14,164 nucleotides of DNA. Origin: Acidithiobacillus sp. (GTDB taxonomy: Bacteria > Pseudomonadota > Gammaproteobacteria > Acidithiobacillales > Acidithiobacillaceae). The notes below the pieces were generated by a model that was not told the origin of the DNA, did no database searches, and was given only the letters and a program-made list of their open reading frames with translations. Each line of letters starts with the position of its first letter. Position 1 is the first letter of the stretch. Shown piece after piece: positions 5,723 through 12,640 of the stretch. Location of the stretch: the NCBI GenBank assembly GCA_028065135.1, contig JAPTWR010000124.1:1-14164 (forward strand), given 5' to 3'. The position numbers were made by a program, and so were the translations under genes.

Positions 5723-6485
5723 CGGCAATACTCCTCGCGACCAGGCCCTCGCGGCGGTGCCGGAACAGCGGCGGGCGGCCCTTCTGGTCAAGGCCGCTGA
5801 TCTGGGCGTTCAGAGTCCACAGGATGCCGCCTGGATACTCCTCGCCATGACGCTGGACGCCAGGGAACAGGTGGACAGCGTGGCGGGGCAAGTCCAGGGC
5901 TTGCGGGAGGTTTTGGGCGAAGGCCTGGCCGCATCGCAACAGCATAACGACCGCTTCCGCAAGGTCGCCGGGGAGGCTGCGGCGCAGGCGGCGCAGCGCA
6001 TCTCCGAAGCGGGGGGTAACGCGGCCAATGCCACCGGCAAATCCATCGCCGATGCATTGACCGGCGCGCAAGGAACCCTCTCGAACACCGTCAAAAGTGC
6101 CGGGGATCAAGCGGTCAGCAACCTCACCAAGGCGGCGGACAGCATGAAGGCCGACTTTGAACGGGCTATCCAGCAGGAGCGGTCCGCCATCGTCCAGCGC
6201 TTTTCCGATGCGGGGACGGCGGCGGTCAAGGATGCGGTCGCCAGCGACAAGCTCCACAACTTCTGGATGGTGGCGGGTATTCTGATCTTCTGCGTGTTTT
6301 GCGGCGCGGGTGGTTTGGACATCTGGCTGCAAAACGCCGACCTCGTTGCTCCTGAGCCGCTGCTGCTTACTCGTCATGGCCATTTCATTTGTAACACTTA
6401 CGACCTGAAGCGGGGCGGAGAGACGTACATGTGCGAGATGCAGTCACCGCCGCCCTCTGATTCCGTGGAACTGGCCGGACCCTGA
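5709..6485 (+). CDS. coiled-coil membrane protein, TraM/MobE/StbC-like third gene of the module
   Basis: The 258-residue protein starts at ATG 5709, seven bases after AGGAG (5697-5701); ATG 5703 in the same frame is too close to that site. Residues 55-180 are Ala/Gln/Ser-rich with long helical character and many small residues, likely a coiled coil. Residues 184-207 (NFWMVAGILIFCVFCGAGGLDIWL) form one membrane segment. The C-terminal 50 residues hold C228 and C242, which could pair if this part is periplasmic. In the TraKLM/MobCDE/StbABC modules the third gene product is likewise a membrane-linked protein. It may anchor the ATPase to the membrane; this is inference, since these third genes are poorly conserved in sequence. 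Confidence 0.6.
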   Translation: MKTGNGNTPRDQALAAVPEQRRAALLVKAADLGVQSPQDAAWILLAMTLDAREQVDSVAGQVQGLREVLGEGLAASQQHNDRFRKVAGEAAAQAAQRISEAGGNAANATGKSIADALTGAQGTLSNTVKSAGDQAVSNLTKAADSMKADFERAIQQERSAIVQRFSDAGTAAVKDAVASDKLHNFWMVAGILIFCVFCGAGGLDIWLQNADLVAPEPLLLTRHGHFICNTYDLKRGGETYMCEMQSPPPSDSVELAGP

Positions 6486-6510
6486 ACGCAAGGAATCGCG
6501 CTGACCAATT

Positions 6511-6541
6511 GCCGCCACCGAACTCCGCTGGCGGCTTTTTT
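6511..6541 (+). terminator. rho-independent terminator of the TraK/TraL/TraM-like operon
   Basis: GCCGCCA (6511-6517) and TGGCGGC (6529-6535) form a perfect 7-bp GC-rich stem with an 11-nt loop, followed directly by six T (6536-6541). It lies 26 bases after the stop of the 5709 gene. Confidence 0.9.
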
Positions 6542-6624
6542 CCGTCCGTGCCGTCGGTTCCTTTTCTCTTTCCATCCACCACATACCACCGGGAATTGAC
6601 CGGCATGGTGCGGTTCACCCCGCT

Positions 6625-6975
6625 ATGCACCGCGAAAATGCGATGGGCTGCGAAGGTATGGCATATCCCACCGGCTTCATGGCGGATTTGTGCGGTTTTT
6701 CGCAGGGAAGCTGTCGCCTTGTCATCATCGTTTCAGCGGGTTATTGCGGGTTTGTGTGGAGCGTGCGCGATGTTACCGCGACTATTCGCAACATGGGCGG
6801 CTTTGTGCAGTGCTTGGCAATCGCGGCCTGCTCCCTGAATGAAATGAAGGGCAGGGTAGGGGCAGGTAGGACTCGGGCACGCTACGCGACCCGATTCCTA
6901 CAGCCCACCCTGCTCAGGGCAAGCCCCGAGACCCCATTCTGCTTCGCGCTTCGCTTGTCGCAGGCTTGTCGTTGA
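6625..6975 (+). CDS. doubtful small hypothetical protein
   Basis: This is an open frame of 116 residues in the gap between the two operons. It has no good ribosome binding site at ATG 6625; ATG 6658, preceded by GAAGG, is an alternative start. The composition looks protein-like (moderate third-position GC, Cys-rich, segment TIRNMGGFVQCLAIAACSLN around residues 54-73), but I cannot name a domain. The frame crosses the long inverted repeat at 6851-6913, which argues that at least its C-terminal part is not coding. It could be a remnant of a mobile-element gene. Confidence 0.3.
   Translation: MHRENAMGCEGMAYPTGFMADLCGFSQGSCRLVIIVSAGYCGFVWSVRDVTATIRNMGGFVQCLAIAACSLNEMKGRVGAGRTRARYATRFLQPTLLRASPETPFCFALRLSQACR
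6851..6913. repeat. long imperfect inverted repeat, transfer-origin-like
   Basis: The core arms are GTAGGACTCGGG (6866-6877) and CCCGATTCCTAC (6890-6901), 12 bp with one mismatch around a 12-nt loop. The symmetry extends outward: GCAGGGTAGGGGC (6851-6863) faces GCCCACCCTGC (6903-6913) with small gaps. No T-run follows on either strand. On the - strand the core is followed after 7 bases by TACCCTGCC, one base from the IncP-type nick consensus YATCCTGY, so an oriT-like element is possible. A protein-binding site or old insertion footprint is equally possible. The rest of 6542-7026 shows only pyrimidine-rich DNA at 6559-6590. Confidence 0.4.
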
Positions 6976-7026
6976 CGATATTGCTGACGTTCGGCGATGT
7001 CTCGTCCGGCATGTCTAAAGTTCAGT

Positions 7027-7039
7027 ACCGAAATTCGGT
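7027..7039. promoter_or_regulatory. 13-bp perfect palindrome, candidate operator
   Basis: ACCGAA-A-TTCGGT is perfectly symmetric around a central A and lies 40 bases upstream of the -35 box of the EPS operon. Its size and symmetry fit a dimeric helix-turn-helix regulator. The MarR-type protein encoded first in the operon is the obvious candidate ligand, but nothing in the sequence proves it. Confidence 0.4.
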
Positions 7040-7079
7040 GACAACTGTTTTTTATCGGGCAACTTTCACACACCAATCC

Positions 7080-7108
7080 TTGACACATCCCGCCATTGGC
7101 CCTAAGCT
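7080..7108 (+). promoter_or_regulatory. probable sigma70 promoter of the EPS operon
   Basis: A perfect TTGACA (7080-7085) is followed after 17 bases by TAAGCT (7103-7108), a weak -10 match. Transcription would start near 7115, leaving a leader of about 20-25 bases before ATG 7138. A perfect -35 box with a poor -10 box fits a promoter that needs activation or tight control. Confidence 0.6.
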
Positions 7109-7137
7109 GACTGCGAGTTCACCACAAAAACACGCTT

Positions 7138-7500
7138 ATGCACGATGACGCCATCCGCTACCACCTGCTTAAACTTGTCTCCGAGCGCCCCGAGATCACC
7201 CAACGGGAGCTGGCGGCGGCCATGGGCATCAGCCTGGGCAAAACCAATTTCTGCCTCAACGCCCTTATTGAAAAAGGCATCGTCAAGACCGACAACTTCC
7301 GCCGCAATCCCAACAAAGGGGCCTACGCCTATCTGCTGACGCCCGCAGGGGTGCAAGAAAAGGCTCGCGTCACCGTCCGCTTCCTACAGCGCAAGATGGC
7401 GGAGTACGATGGCCTCAAGACCGAGATCGCCGCCCTGCGCAAGGAAGTGGAGGGCCTTGGCGCAACAGCGCCTTTCGATGCCGGAAGGAGCGCCCCATGA
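7138..7500 (+). CDS. MarR-family EPS-associated transcriptional regulator
   Basis: This 120-residue regulator matches the small EPS-associated MarR-type family found at the head of exopolysaccharide loci. Visible hallmarks are a winged helix-turn-helix at about 5-70 (ITQRELAAAMGISLGKTNFCLNALIEKGIVK, 20-50), the wing NPNKGAYAYLLTPAG (57-71), and the strongly conserved KARVTVRFLQRKMAEYDGL segment (75-93), which leads into a short C-terminal coiled coil for dimerisation. It probably binds near its own promoter and controls the polysaccharide genes behind it. There is no clear ribosome binding site before ATG 7138, so initiation on a short leader is likely inefficient. The stop overlaps the next start by 4 bp (ATGA). 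Confidence 0.88.
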   Translation: MHDDAIRYHLLKLVSERPEITQRELAAAMGISLGKTNFCLNALIEKGIVKTDNFRRNPNKGAYAYLLTPAGVQEKARVTVRFLQRKMAEYDGLKTEIAALRKEVEGLGATAPFDAGRSAP

Positions 7501-8051
7501 CCGCCGCCCCGCGTTACGCCACTTACGAAGACCTGTTTAATCTACCGGAAAACGTCGTGGGCGAAATCATTGCCGGTGAACTCCATACCCATCCCCGGCC
7601 CGCACCGGCTCATGCCCGCGCCTCGTCGGCCTTGGGGATCAAGGTCGGCAGCCCTTTTGACCAAGGCGGAGGCCCCGGAGGCTGGTGGATACTGGACGAA
7701 CCCGAACTGCATCTGGGCAGCGACATCCTCGTCCCCGACCTGGCCGGCTGGCGCCGTGCGCGCCTCCCGGTGCTCCCCAAGACCGCATGGTTCGAGGTAC
7801 CCCCCGACTGGGCCTGCGAGGTCCTTTCCCCCGCCACCGCCCGCACTGACCGCGTCCTCAAACTGCCCCGCTATGCCGCCGCAGGGGTTGCCCACTGCTG
7901 GCTCGTCGACCCCGATGACCGCACACTGGAGGCTTATGCCAATCAGGATGGCCGCTGGTTGCTGCTGGGCACCTGGGGTAGTACGGACCAAGCTGCCATC
8001 GACCCCTTCGCCGCCGTCACCATTGACCTCTCCGGCCTGTGGGTGGACTGA
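7497..8051 (+). CDS. Uma2-type PD-(D/E)XK nuclease-fold protein (DUF820)
   Basis: The 184-residue protein has the Uma2 pattern: YEDLFNLPENVVGEIIAGEL at the N-terminus, the catalytic-type Asp in LVPDLAGW (D81), PPDWACEVLSP (E108), then a Lys in RTDRVLKLPRY (K122), and the characteristic YAAAGVAHCWLVDP (126-139). The fold is that of restriction-type endonucleases with the Lys shifted onto the following helix. Such proteins are very common in cyanobacteria and scattered in proteobacteria; their biological role is largely unknown. GGAAGGAG lies a few bases upstream, and the start overlaps the regulator gene by 4 bp, so the two are co-translated. The link to EPS genes is unexplained. Confidence 0.88.
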   Translation: MTAAPRYATYEDLFNLPENVVGEIIAGELHTHPRPAPAHARASSALGIKVGSPFDQGGGPGGWWILDEPELHLGSDILVPDLAGWRRARLPVLPKTAWFEVPPDWACEVLSPATARTDRVLKLPRYAAAGVAHCWLVDPDDRTLEAYANQDGRWLLLGTWGSTDQAAIDPFAAVTIDLSGLWVD

Positions 8052-8066
8052 ATTGGAGTCAGAGCG

Positions 8067-8471
8067 ATGAGCGATAATGTCATCCCTATCGTCCGGCATA
8101 CGCCTTCCCGCGCTGTGCTAAGGGAATCCTTCTTCGAGGTAACCAACCAGATTACCCATCGAATCCAGCACATCCTAAATGCCGGACAGCGTGATGACGA
8201 CCGTTTTTTTGGGCTTTGCGATGATCTCCGCGACGAACTCAGCGAACTGACGGACATATGCAGAGATGGGACTCAGCAGGGTCTTTTTCCAGTAAGTGAG
8301 GATACAATGGGCAGCTTGCGCATCCTGACCATGATGGTCTCGCATATGGAGCTCATGTTTCTGTATGCCCGAAAAAATCTAGCCTCAGCGACGTATTATC
8401 GAAAGGAGATAAACGCCGCGGCGGATGAATTTCTCCTTCTGCAGACGCGGGTTGCCGCGAGCATCGTGTGA
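8067..8471 (+). CDS. hypothetical protein of the EPS operon
   Basis: The 134-residue protein is not recognised. It is predicted almost fully helical, acidic in the middle (QRDDDRFFGLCDDLRDELSELTD, split over residues 41-63), with a Met/Leu-rich helix at about 88-105. There is no signal peptide or clear membrane segment, so it is probably cytoplasmic. The start ATG 8067 has GGAG (8055-8058) eight bases upstream, and it lies 15 bases after the Uma2 gene and 16 before the glycosyltransferase. Position and good ribosome binding site support a real gene; the function cannot be stated. Confidence 0.7.
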   Translation: MSDNVIPIVRHTPSRAVLRESFFEVTNQITHRIQHILNAGQRDDDRFFGLCDDLRDELSELTDICRDGTQQGLFPVSEDTMGSLRILTMMVSHMELMFLYARKNLASATYYRKEINAAADEFLLLQTRVAASIV

Positions 8472-8487
8472 CGGTGAGAACCAAGGG

Positions 8488-9369
8488 ATGACGTCGGTGG
8501 CGCTCATCGTGCCGGTCAAAAACGGCGGCCCGCTCTGGAGAATGGTGATTGCCTCGATTCTGGCGCAACACCTGCGGTCGCAGCGCATACTCGTGATCGA
8601 TTCCGGATCAACGGACGGCTCGGATGAGGTCGCCAAGGCCGCTGGCTTCGAAGTGCACACCATTGCTCCGGAACATTTCGATCACGGTGGTACTCGGCGA
8701 ATGGCGGTGGAGATGGTACCAGACTGCAGGACTGTGGTCTTCCTGACCCAGGATGCCATGCTTGATGGCCCGAATGCCCTGGAACAACTGGTGTTGGTAC
8801 TGCACGCGCATCCACGGGCCGGGGTTGCTTATGGGCGCCAGCTTCCCCGCGCAGAGGCCGGACCCATTGAACGGCACGCCCGGCTCTTCAACTATCCCGA
8901 GCAAAGCACCGAGAAAAGTTTAGAGGACATTCCGCGCTTGGGGATCAAAACCGCGTTCACCTCAAACTCCTTCGCCGCCTACCGGCGGGAGGCACTTTTG
9001 CGCGCAGGGGGCTTTCCCCAACACTGCGCCATGGGGGAAGACATGATCGCGGCCGCGCGGATATTGCTGCAAGGTGGAACGGTGGTCTATGCGGCGCAGG
9101 CCCGGGTTATCCATTCCCATGGGTTCACGATGGCCGAGGAAGCTCGGCGCTATTACGGTATTGGCCGTATGCACGCCCAGCAGCAACCGTTGCTGGCGCG
9201 ATTTCAGAGCCCGGCATCGGAAGGAAATCGCTTTGTGCGGTCGGAGTTGGTGTTCCTTTCGCGGCATGCCCCTTGGCGGATCCCGGAGGCTCTAGTGCGA
9301 ACGCTCAGAAAGTACATCGCCTATCGCTGGGGGAAGCGAGTTAACCTCGTAATGGAGCAGGCCGGTTGA
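8488..9369 (+). CDS. GT2-family glycosyltransferase, rhamnosyltransferase-like
   Basis: The 293-residue enzyme has the GT-A fold signature: VALIVPVKNGG (4-14), VIDSGSTDGS (36-45), and TQDA (87-90) at the position of the metal/nucleotide DxD motif. Also present are YGRQLPR (115-121), ERHARLFNYP (128-137), GIKTAFTSNSFAAYRR (152-167) and GEDM (183-186), the pattern of dTDP-rhamnose-using GT2 enzymes. It would act at the cytoplasmic face of the inner membrane, adding a sugar to a lipid-linked glycan; rhamnose as donor sugar is inference. ATG 8488 is chosen because the family N-terminus begins with the VALIVPV strand and GGTGA lies 8-10 bases upstream; an in-frame start at 8425 would overlap the preceding gene by 47 bases. 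It overlaps the next gene by 4 bp. Confidence 0.85.
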   Translation: MTSVALIVPVKNGGPLWRMVIASILAQHLRSQRILVIDSGSTDGSDEVAKAAGFEVHTIAPEHFDHGGTRRMAVEMVPDCRTVVFLTQDAMLDGPNALEQLVLVLHAHPRAGVAYGRQLPRAEAGPIERHARLFNYPEQSTEKSLEDIPRLGIKTAFTSNSFAAYRREALLRAGGFPQHCAMGEDMIAAARILLQGGTVVYAAQARVIHSHGFTMAEEARRYYGIGRMHAQQQPLLARFQSPASEGNRFVRSELVFLSRHAPWRIPEALVRTLRKYIAYRWGKRVNLVMEQAG

Positions 9370-11840
9370 AACGACATATTGCGGTTTCCACACTGCTTAA
9401 TGTTTCGGGACGAGCATTGCCGGCCCTTTTGTTGCTGGTGACCACGCCGCTCTATCTCCATCTCATCGGTGTATCCCGTTATGGCGCCATGGCCATCCTG
9501 TGGTTGGCCTTGGGGTATTTTGGGGTCTTCGACTTGGGGTTGGGACGCGCGGTAGCTCAGCGCATCGCGCAACTCCCGCGCATGGATCGGGACTCCTCGA
9601 CTACGCTGGAACAGCATCGGGGAGAAATTTTCTGGACGGCGCTGATCGCCAGCCTGGTGGCTGCATCAGCGGCCTCCCTTGCCCTATTCTGGCCTTTGAT
9701 GGAGGTGATGATCCATCAGGTCCTGCACATTTCTCCGGAGTTGCGCACGGAGGCTGGACATTCGGTCTGGGTGCTGTTGACCTTTTTGCCTATTGCCACC
9801 ACCTTGAGCGTCTTCATGGGGACGCTGGAAGGAACCGAGCGTTTCGATTTTCTCAATGTAGGCCAACTCACGGGGCTCGTCGGCTATCAGATTCTGCCAT
9901 TAGGTGTTGCTGTTCTCGGCCACGTCACGCTGCCCTGGCTGATGAGCGCAGCGATTCTTGGCCGCCTGTTCGGTGCCGGGTTGCTTTTCTGGTTTTGTGA
10001 AAAGGTGCTGGATTTCCCGCGCCCCCGTTTCCAATGGTGCGTATTGAAGCCTCTGCTGCGTTATGGGGGCTGGATTACGGTGAGTACCATCATCAGTCCG
10101 ATCCTGAATATCACCGATCGTTTCTTCATTGGTGCCCGACTCGGGATGACCTATGTTGCCCATTACGTCGTGCCCTTCAATATGGTGATGTACGCCGGAA
10201 TCCTGCCACAAAGCCTGGCCACGGCCCTCTTTCCCCGCTACGCCATGCTGGAAGAGGGCGAAGCCAAAGCGATGATGTGGTCGGCGTTGCGCATCATTGC
10301 AGCTGTAATGACTCCGTTGGTCCTGATTGGTATCTGGTTGATGCGAGGATTCCTAACCTGGTGGTTAGGCGCGGCCTTTGCAACGCAGAGCGCGCTGGTT
10401 GGAGAACTCCTGCTCGTAGGAATCTGGATTAATGCTCTGGCTCATGCCCCATACGGTTTTTTGCAGGCACAAGGTCGAGCGGACCTGACGGCCAAATTTC
10501 ATCTGCTGGAACTGGTTATTTATCTGCCGTTGCTCTGGTGGGCCATCGCCATGTGGGGAATTGCCGGGGCGGCAGTGGTGTGGGATGGGCGAGTGCTCCT
10601 GGATCTGGGGCTTCTCCTGCTGGTCAGTCAACGGGTATGGACGCCTGTTTCTAGCTTGGCCCCGATGCTGCTGCTCATCGTCCTGGCCTTTGTGATGGCT
10701 TGGCAGCATACCCGGATCCCCATGCCCTGGTTCATTGCGATCGCGGCGATTCTGTGGTTCTTGGCGCTCATGCATACACGGAGATTCACGACGGGTTGGA
10801 TGACCTATTTCCGAAGTAGGCTGCAAGACCGGAGGCGTGCGGCGCACCCGGACTACGGCGAACCGGAGCAGGTTTCTCCCCCTATGGTCGCGGTGTTGAT
10901 GGCCGTGTATAACGGGGCGCATTTCCTGGAGTCGCAGGTGGCGTCGATCCTCGCACAGAGCTATTCGCAGATTCGGCTCTACGTTCGTGACGACGGGTCT
11001 ACCGACGGCTCTGTCGATATCTTGCGGGCAATGGTAGAGCAGTACTCAGGGCGGATTATCCTTCTTCAGGACGAAGAAAAGCATCTGGGGGTCATTGGCA
11101 ATTTCCATCGCCTGCTCTGCACGGCCAGTCAGTCCGGCTCGGAGCCTTATCTCATGCTGGCCGACCAGGATGATGTCTGGTTCGCCGACAAGGTCGAAGT
11201 GACCCTGCAAGAGATGCGGCAGACCGAACGGTGGGCCGGAAAGGACACACCTGTTTTGGTTCATACGGATCTGTGTGTCACGAACGCCAACCTGCATATT
11301 TTGGATCCTTCATTCTGGCATTATCAGCACTTGGATCCGGGCCAGGATGATCTCCGCCAACTCTGCATGCAGAATATGGTGACCGGATGTACGGTCATGA
11401 TGAATCGGGCCTTGCTCAAAAAAGCCTTGCCGATCCCGGAGGGCGTCCTGATGCATGACTGGTGGCTGGGACTGGTGGCCTCTGCCTTCGGAGTGATTCG
11501 CTTCATTCCCCAGGCGACCATGTTCTACAGGCAGCATGGCAACAACGATACGGGGGCAAAGCAGTTCGGCCCGACCTATGTGATGCGGGCGTTTCTGCGG
11601 ATCAAGTCGAATACGGAGTTCTGGCGCCTGCTGCAACGCAATCAACGTCAGGTCGCCGTATTCCTCGCCTCGTTTCATGGGGCCCTGTCACCAGACAAGG
11701 CGAAAGATCTGCAACGATTTGCTTCCATGAGCGCTCATACGCGGGTCATGGAGCGTTTACAAACCGTGTTCATACGACGATTCTGTCGACATGGCTGGAT
11801 CCGAAACCTGGGTCTGGCCATGCGGCTGGCTATCGGCTAA
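9366..11840 (+). CDS. fusion of a polysaccharide flippase (Wzx-like) and a GT2 glycosyltransferase
   Basis: This 824-residue protein combines two normally separate functions. Residues 1-470 are a multi-pass membrane protein of the polysaccharide-transporter/MOP flippase type, with about 12-14 hydrophobic segments, the N-terminal NVSGRALPALLLLVTTPLYLHLIG (12-35), and conserved features such as DLGLGRAVAQ (56-65) and ITDRFFIGARLG (249-260). Residues 471-505 are a basic linker. Residues 506-730 are a GT2 domain with VAVLMAVYNG (508-517), RDDGSTDGS (541-549), ADQDDVW (599-605) and HDWW (697-700); residues 731-824 form a helical tail. The start is TTG 9366, with GGAGCAGG upstream, overlapping the previous stop (TTGA). 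The frame is continuous, with no sign of frameshift. The fusion would place a transferase directly at the translocation pore on the cytoplasmic side. A sequencing error joining two genes cannot be excluded. Confidence 0.85.
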   Translation: MKRHIAVSTLLNVSGRALPALLLLVTTPLYLHLIGVSRYGAMAILWLALGYFGVFDLGLGRAVAQRIAQLPRMDRDSSTTLEQHRGEIFWTALIASLVAASAASLALFWPLMEVMIHQVLHISPELRTEAGHSVWVLLTFLPIATTLSVFMGTLEGTERFDFLNVGQLTGLVGYQILPLGVAVLGHVTLPWLMSAAILGRLFGAGLLFWFCEKVLDFPRPRFQWCVLKPLLRYGGWITVSTIISPILNITDRFFIGARLGMTYVAHYVVPFNMVMYAGILPQSLATALFPRYAMLEEGEAKAMMWSALRIIAAVMTPLVLIGIWLMRGFLTWWLGAAFATQSALVGELLLVGIWINALAHAPYGFLQAQGRADLTAKFHLLELVIYLPLLWWAIAMWGIAGAAVVWDGRVLLDLGLLLLVSQRVWTPVSSLAPMLLLIVLAFVMAWQHTRIPMPWFIAIAAILWFLALMHTRRFTTGWMTYFRSRLQDRRRAAHPDYGEPEQVSPPMVAVLMAVYNGAHFLESQVASILAQSYSQIRLYVRDDGSTDGSVDILRAMVEQYSGRIILLQDEEKHLGVIGNFHRLLCTASQSGSEPYLMLADQDDVWFADKVEVTLQEMRQTERWAGKDTPVLVHTDLCVTNANLHILDPSFWHYQHLDPGQDDLRQLCMQNMVTGCTVMMNRALLKKALPIPEGVLMHDWWLGLVASAFGVIRFIPQATMFYRQHGNNDTGAKQFGPTYVMRAFLRIKSNTEFWRLLQRNQRQVAVFLASFHGALSPDKAKDLQRFASMSAHTRVMERLQTVFIRRFCRHGWIRNLGLAMRLAIG

Positions 11841-11851
11841 AGGGGAATACT

Positions 11852-12637
11852 TTGCTTCAAGTGGCTCGCTCATTCGGAAAATATTGGCGTTACCGGGATC
11901 TTGTCCGTAACCTGGTGACGGCGAATCTCAAGGTTCGTTACCAGGGGGCGGCACTGGGTTTCCTCTGGTCACTGGGCAATCCATTGGCTCTGATTCTTCT
12001 GTATTATTTTGTTTTTACTCACGTATTCCGCAGCGATATGCCAAACTATATCCTTTACCTCGTTATTGGTGTTCTGCATTACAATCTATTCGCCCAGACC
12101 GTCTCGCAGAGCTGCGATAGCCTCACCGGTGCTGCAGGGCTGTTGCAGAAAATCTACTTTCCCCGGATACTGGTTCCAACGGCAAGCGTGCTCTTCAATC
12201 TGGTCCTGTGGGTGGTGGCCATCCTTATTTTGGTCGTGCTCTATCCCTTCCTGGGTGGAACCTACCATTGGGGATTGGCACTCTATCCATTGGCATTGCT
12301 GCTGTATATCGCGTTTATCTGGGGTATCGCTCTAACCTTTTCGGTGCTGAACGTGGAATTTCGGGATCTCAAGCATCTGGTGGACATTGCCATCATGGCC
12401 CTCTTCTGGTTCACGCCAATAGGCTACGGTCTGTCTACCCTAAAACCAGAAACCCGTTCAATCATCGAATTGAACCCTTTAACGGTATACATGGAAATGT
12501 TCCATGCGTTGCTTTACCACGGGACCCTTCCACGAGAGCATACTATACTTGTTGCTACGCTGTGGACGGCTGGTAGCCTGGCTTTGGGTATGACGCTCTT
12601 CTGGCGGAAAGCCGCGTTGTTAGTGGAGAACCTATAG
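11852..12637 (+). CDS. ABC-2 type polysaccharide export permease, Wzm-like
   Basis: The 261-residue membrane protein has six predicted hydrophobic segments and typical Wzm/TagG features: YRDLVRNLVTANLKVRYQGAALGFLWSLGNPL in the N-terminal region (split over 13-44), LLQKIYFPRILVP (97-109), the cytoplasmic VEFRDLKHLVD (168-178) that contacts the ATPase, and ELNPLTVYMEMFH (206-218). With the ATPase next to it, it forms an exporter for a lipid-linked polysaccharide across the inner membrane. TTG 11852 is chosen because AGGGGA (11841-11846) lies five bases upstream and the family N-terminus starts here; GTG 11861 is an alternative. The frame is open far upstream, inside the previous gene, which is not meaningful. 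The next gene starts 3 bases after the stop. Confidence 0.85.
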   Translation: MLQVARSFGKYWRYRDLVRNLVTANLKVRYQGAALGFLWSLGNPLALILLYYFVFTHVFRSDMPNYILYLVIGVLHYNLFAQTVSQSCDSLTGAAGLLQKIYFPRILVPTASVLFNLVLWVVAILILVVLYPFLGGTYHWGLALYPLALLLYIAFIWGIALTFSVLNVEFRDLKHLVDIAIMALFWFTPIGYGLSTLKPETRSIIELNPLTVYMEMFHALLYHGTLPREHTILVATLWTAGSLALGMTLFWRKAALLVENL

Positions 12638-12640
12638 CCC

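Noticed and set aside
11462..11851. N-terminal extension of the ABC permease frame back to 11462
   Set aside because: It runs inside the glycosyltransferase gene in another frame, and the added residues have no membrane or family character.
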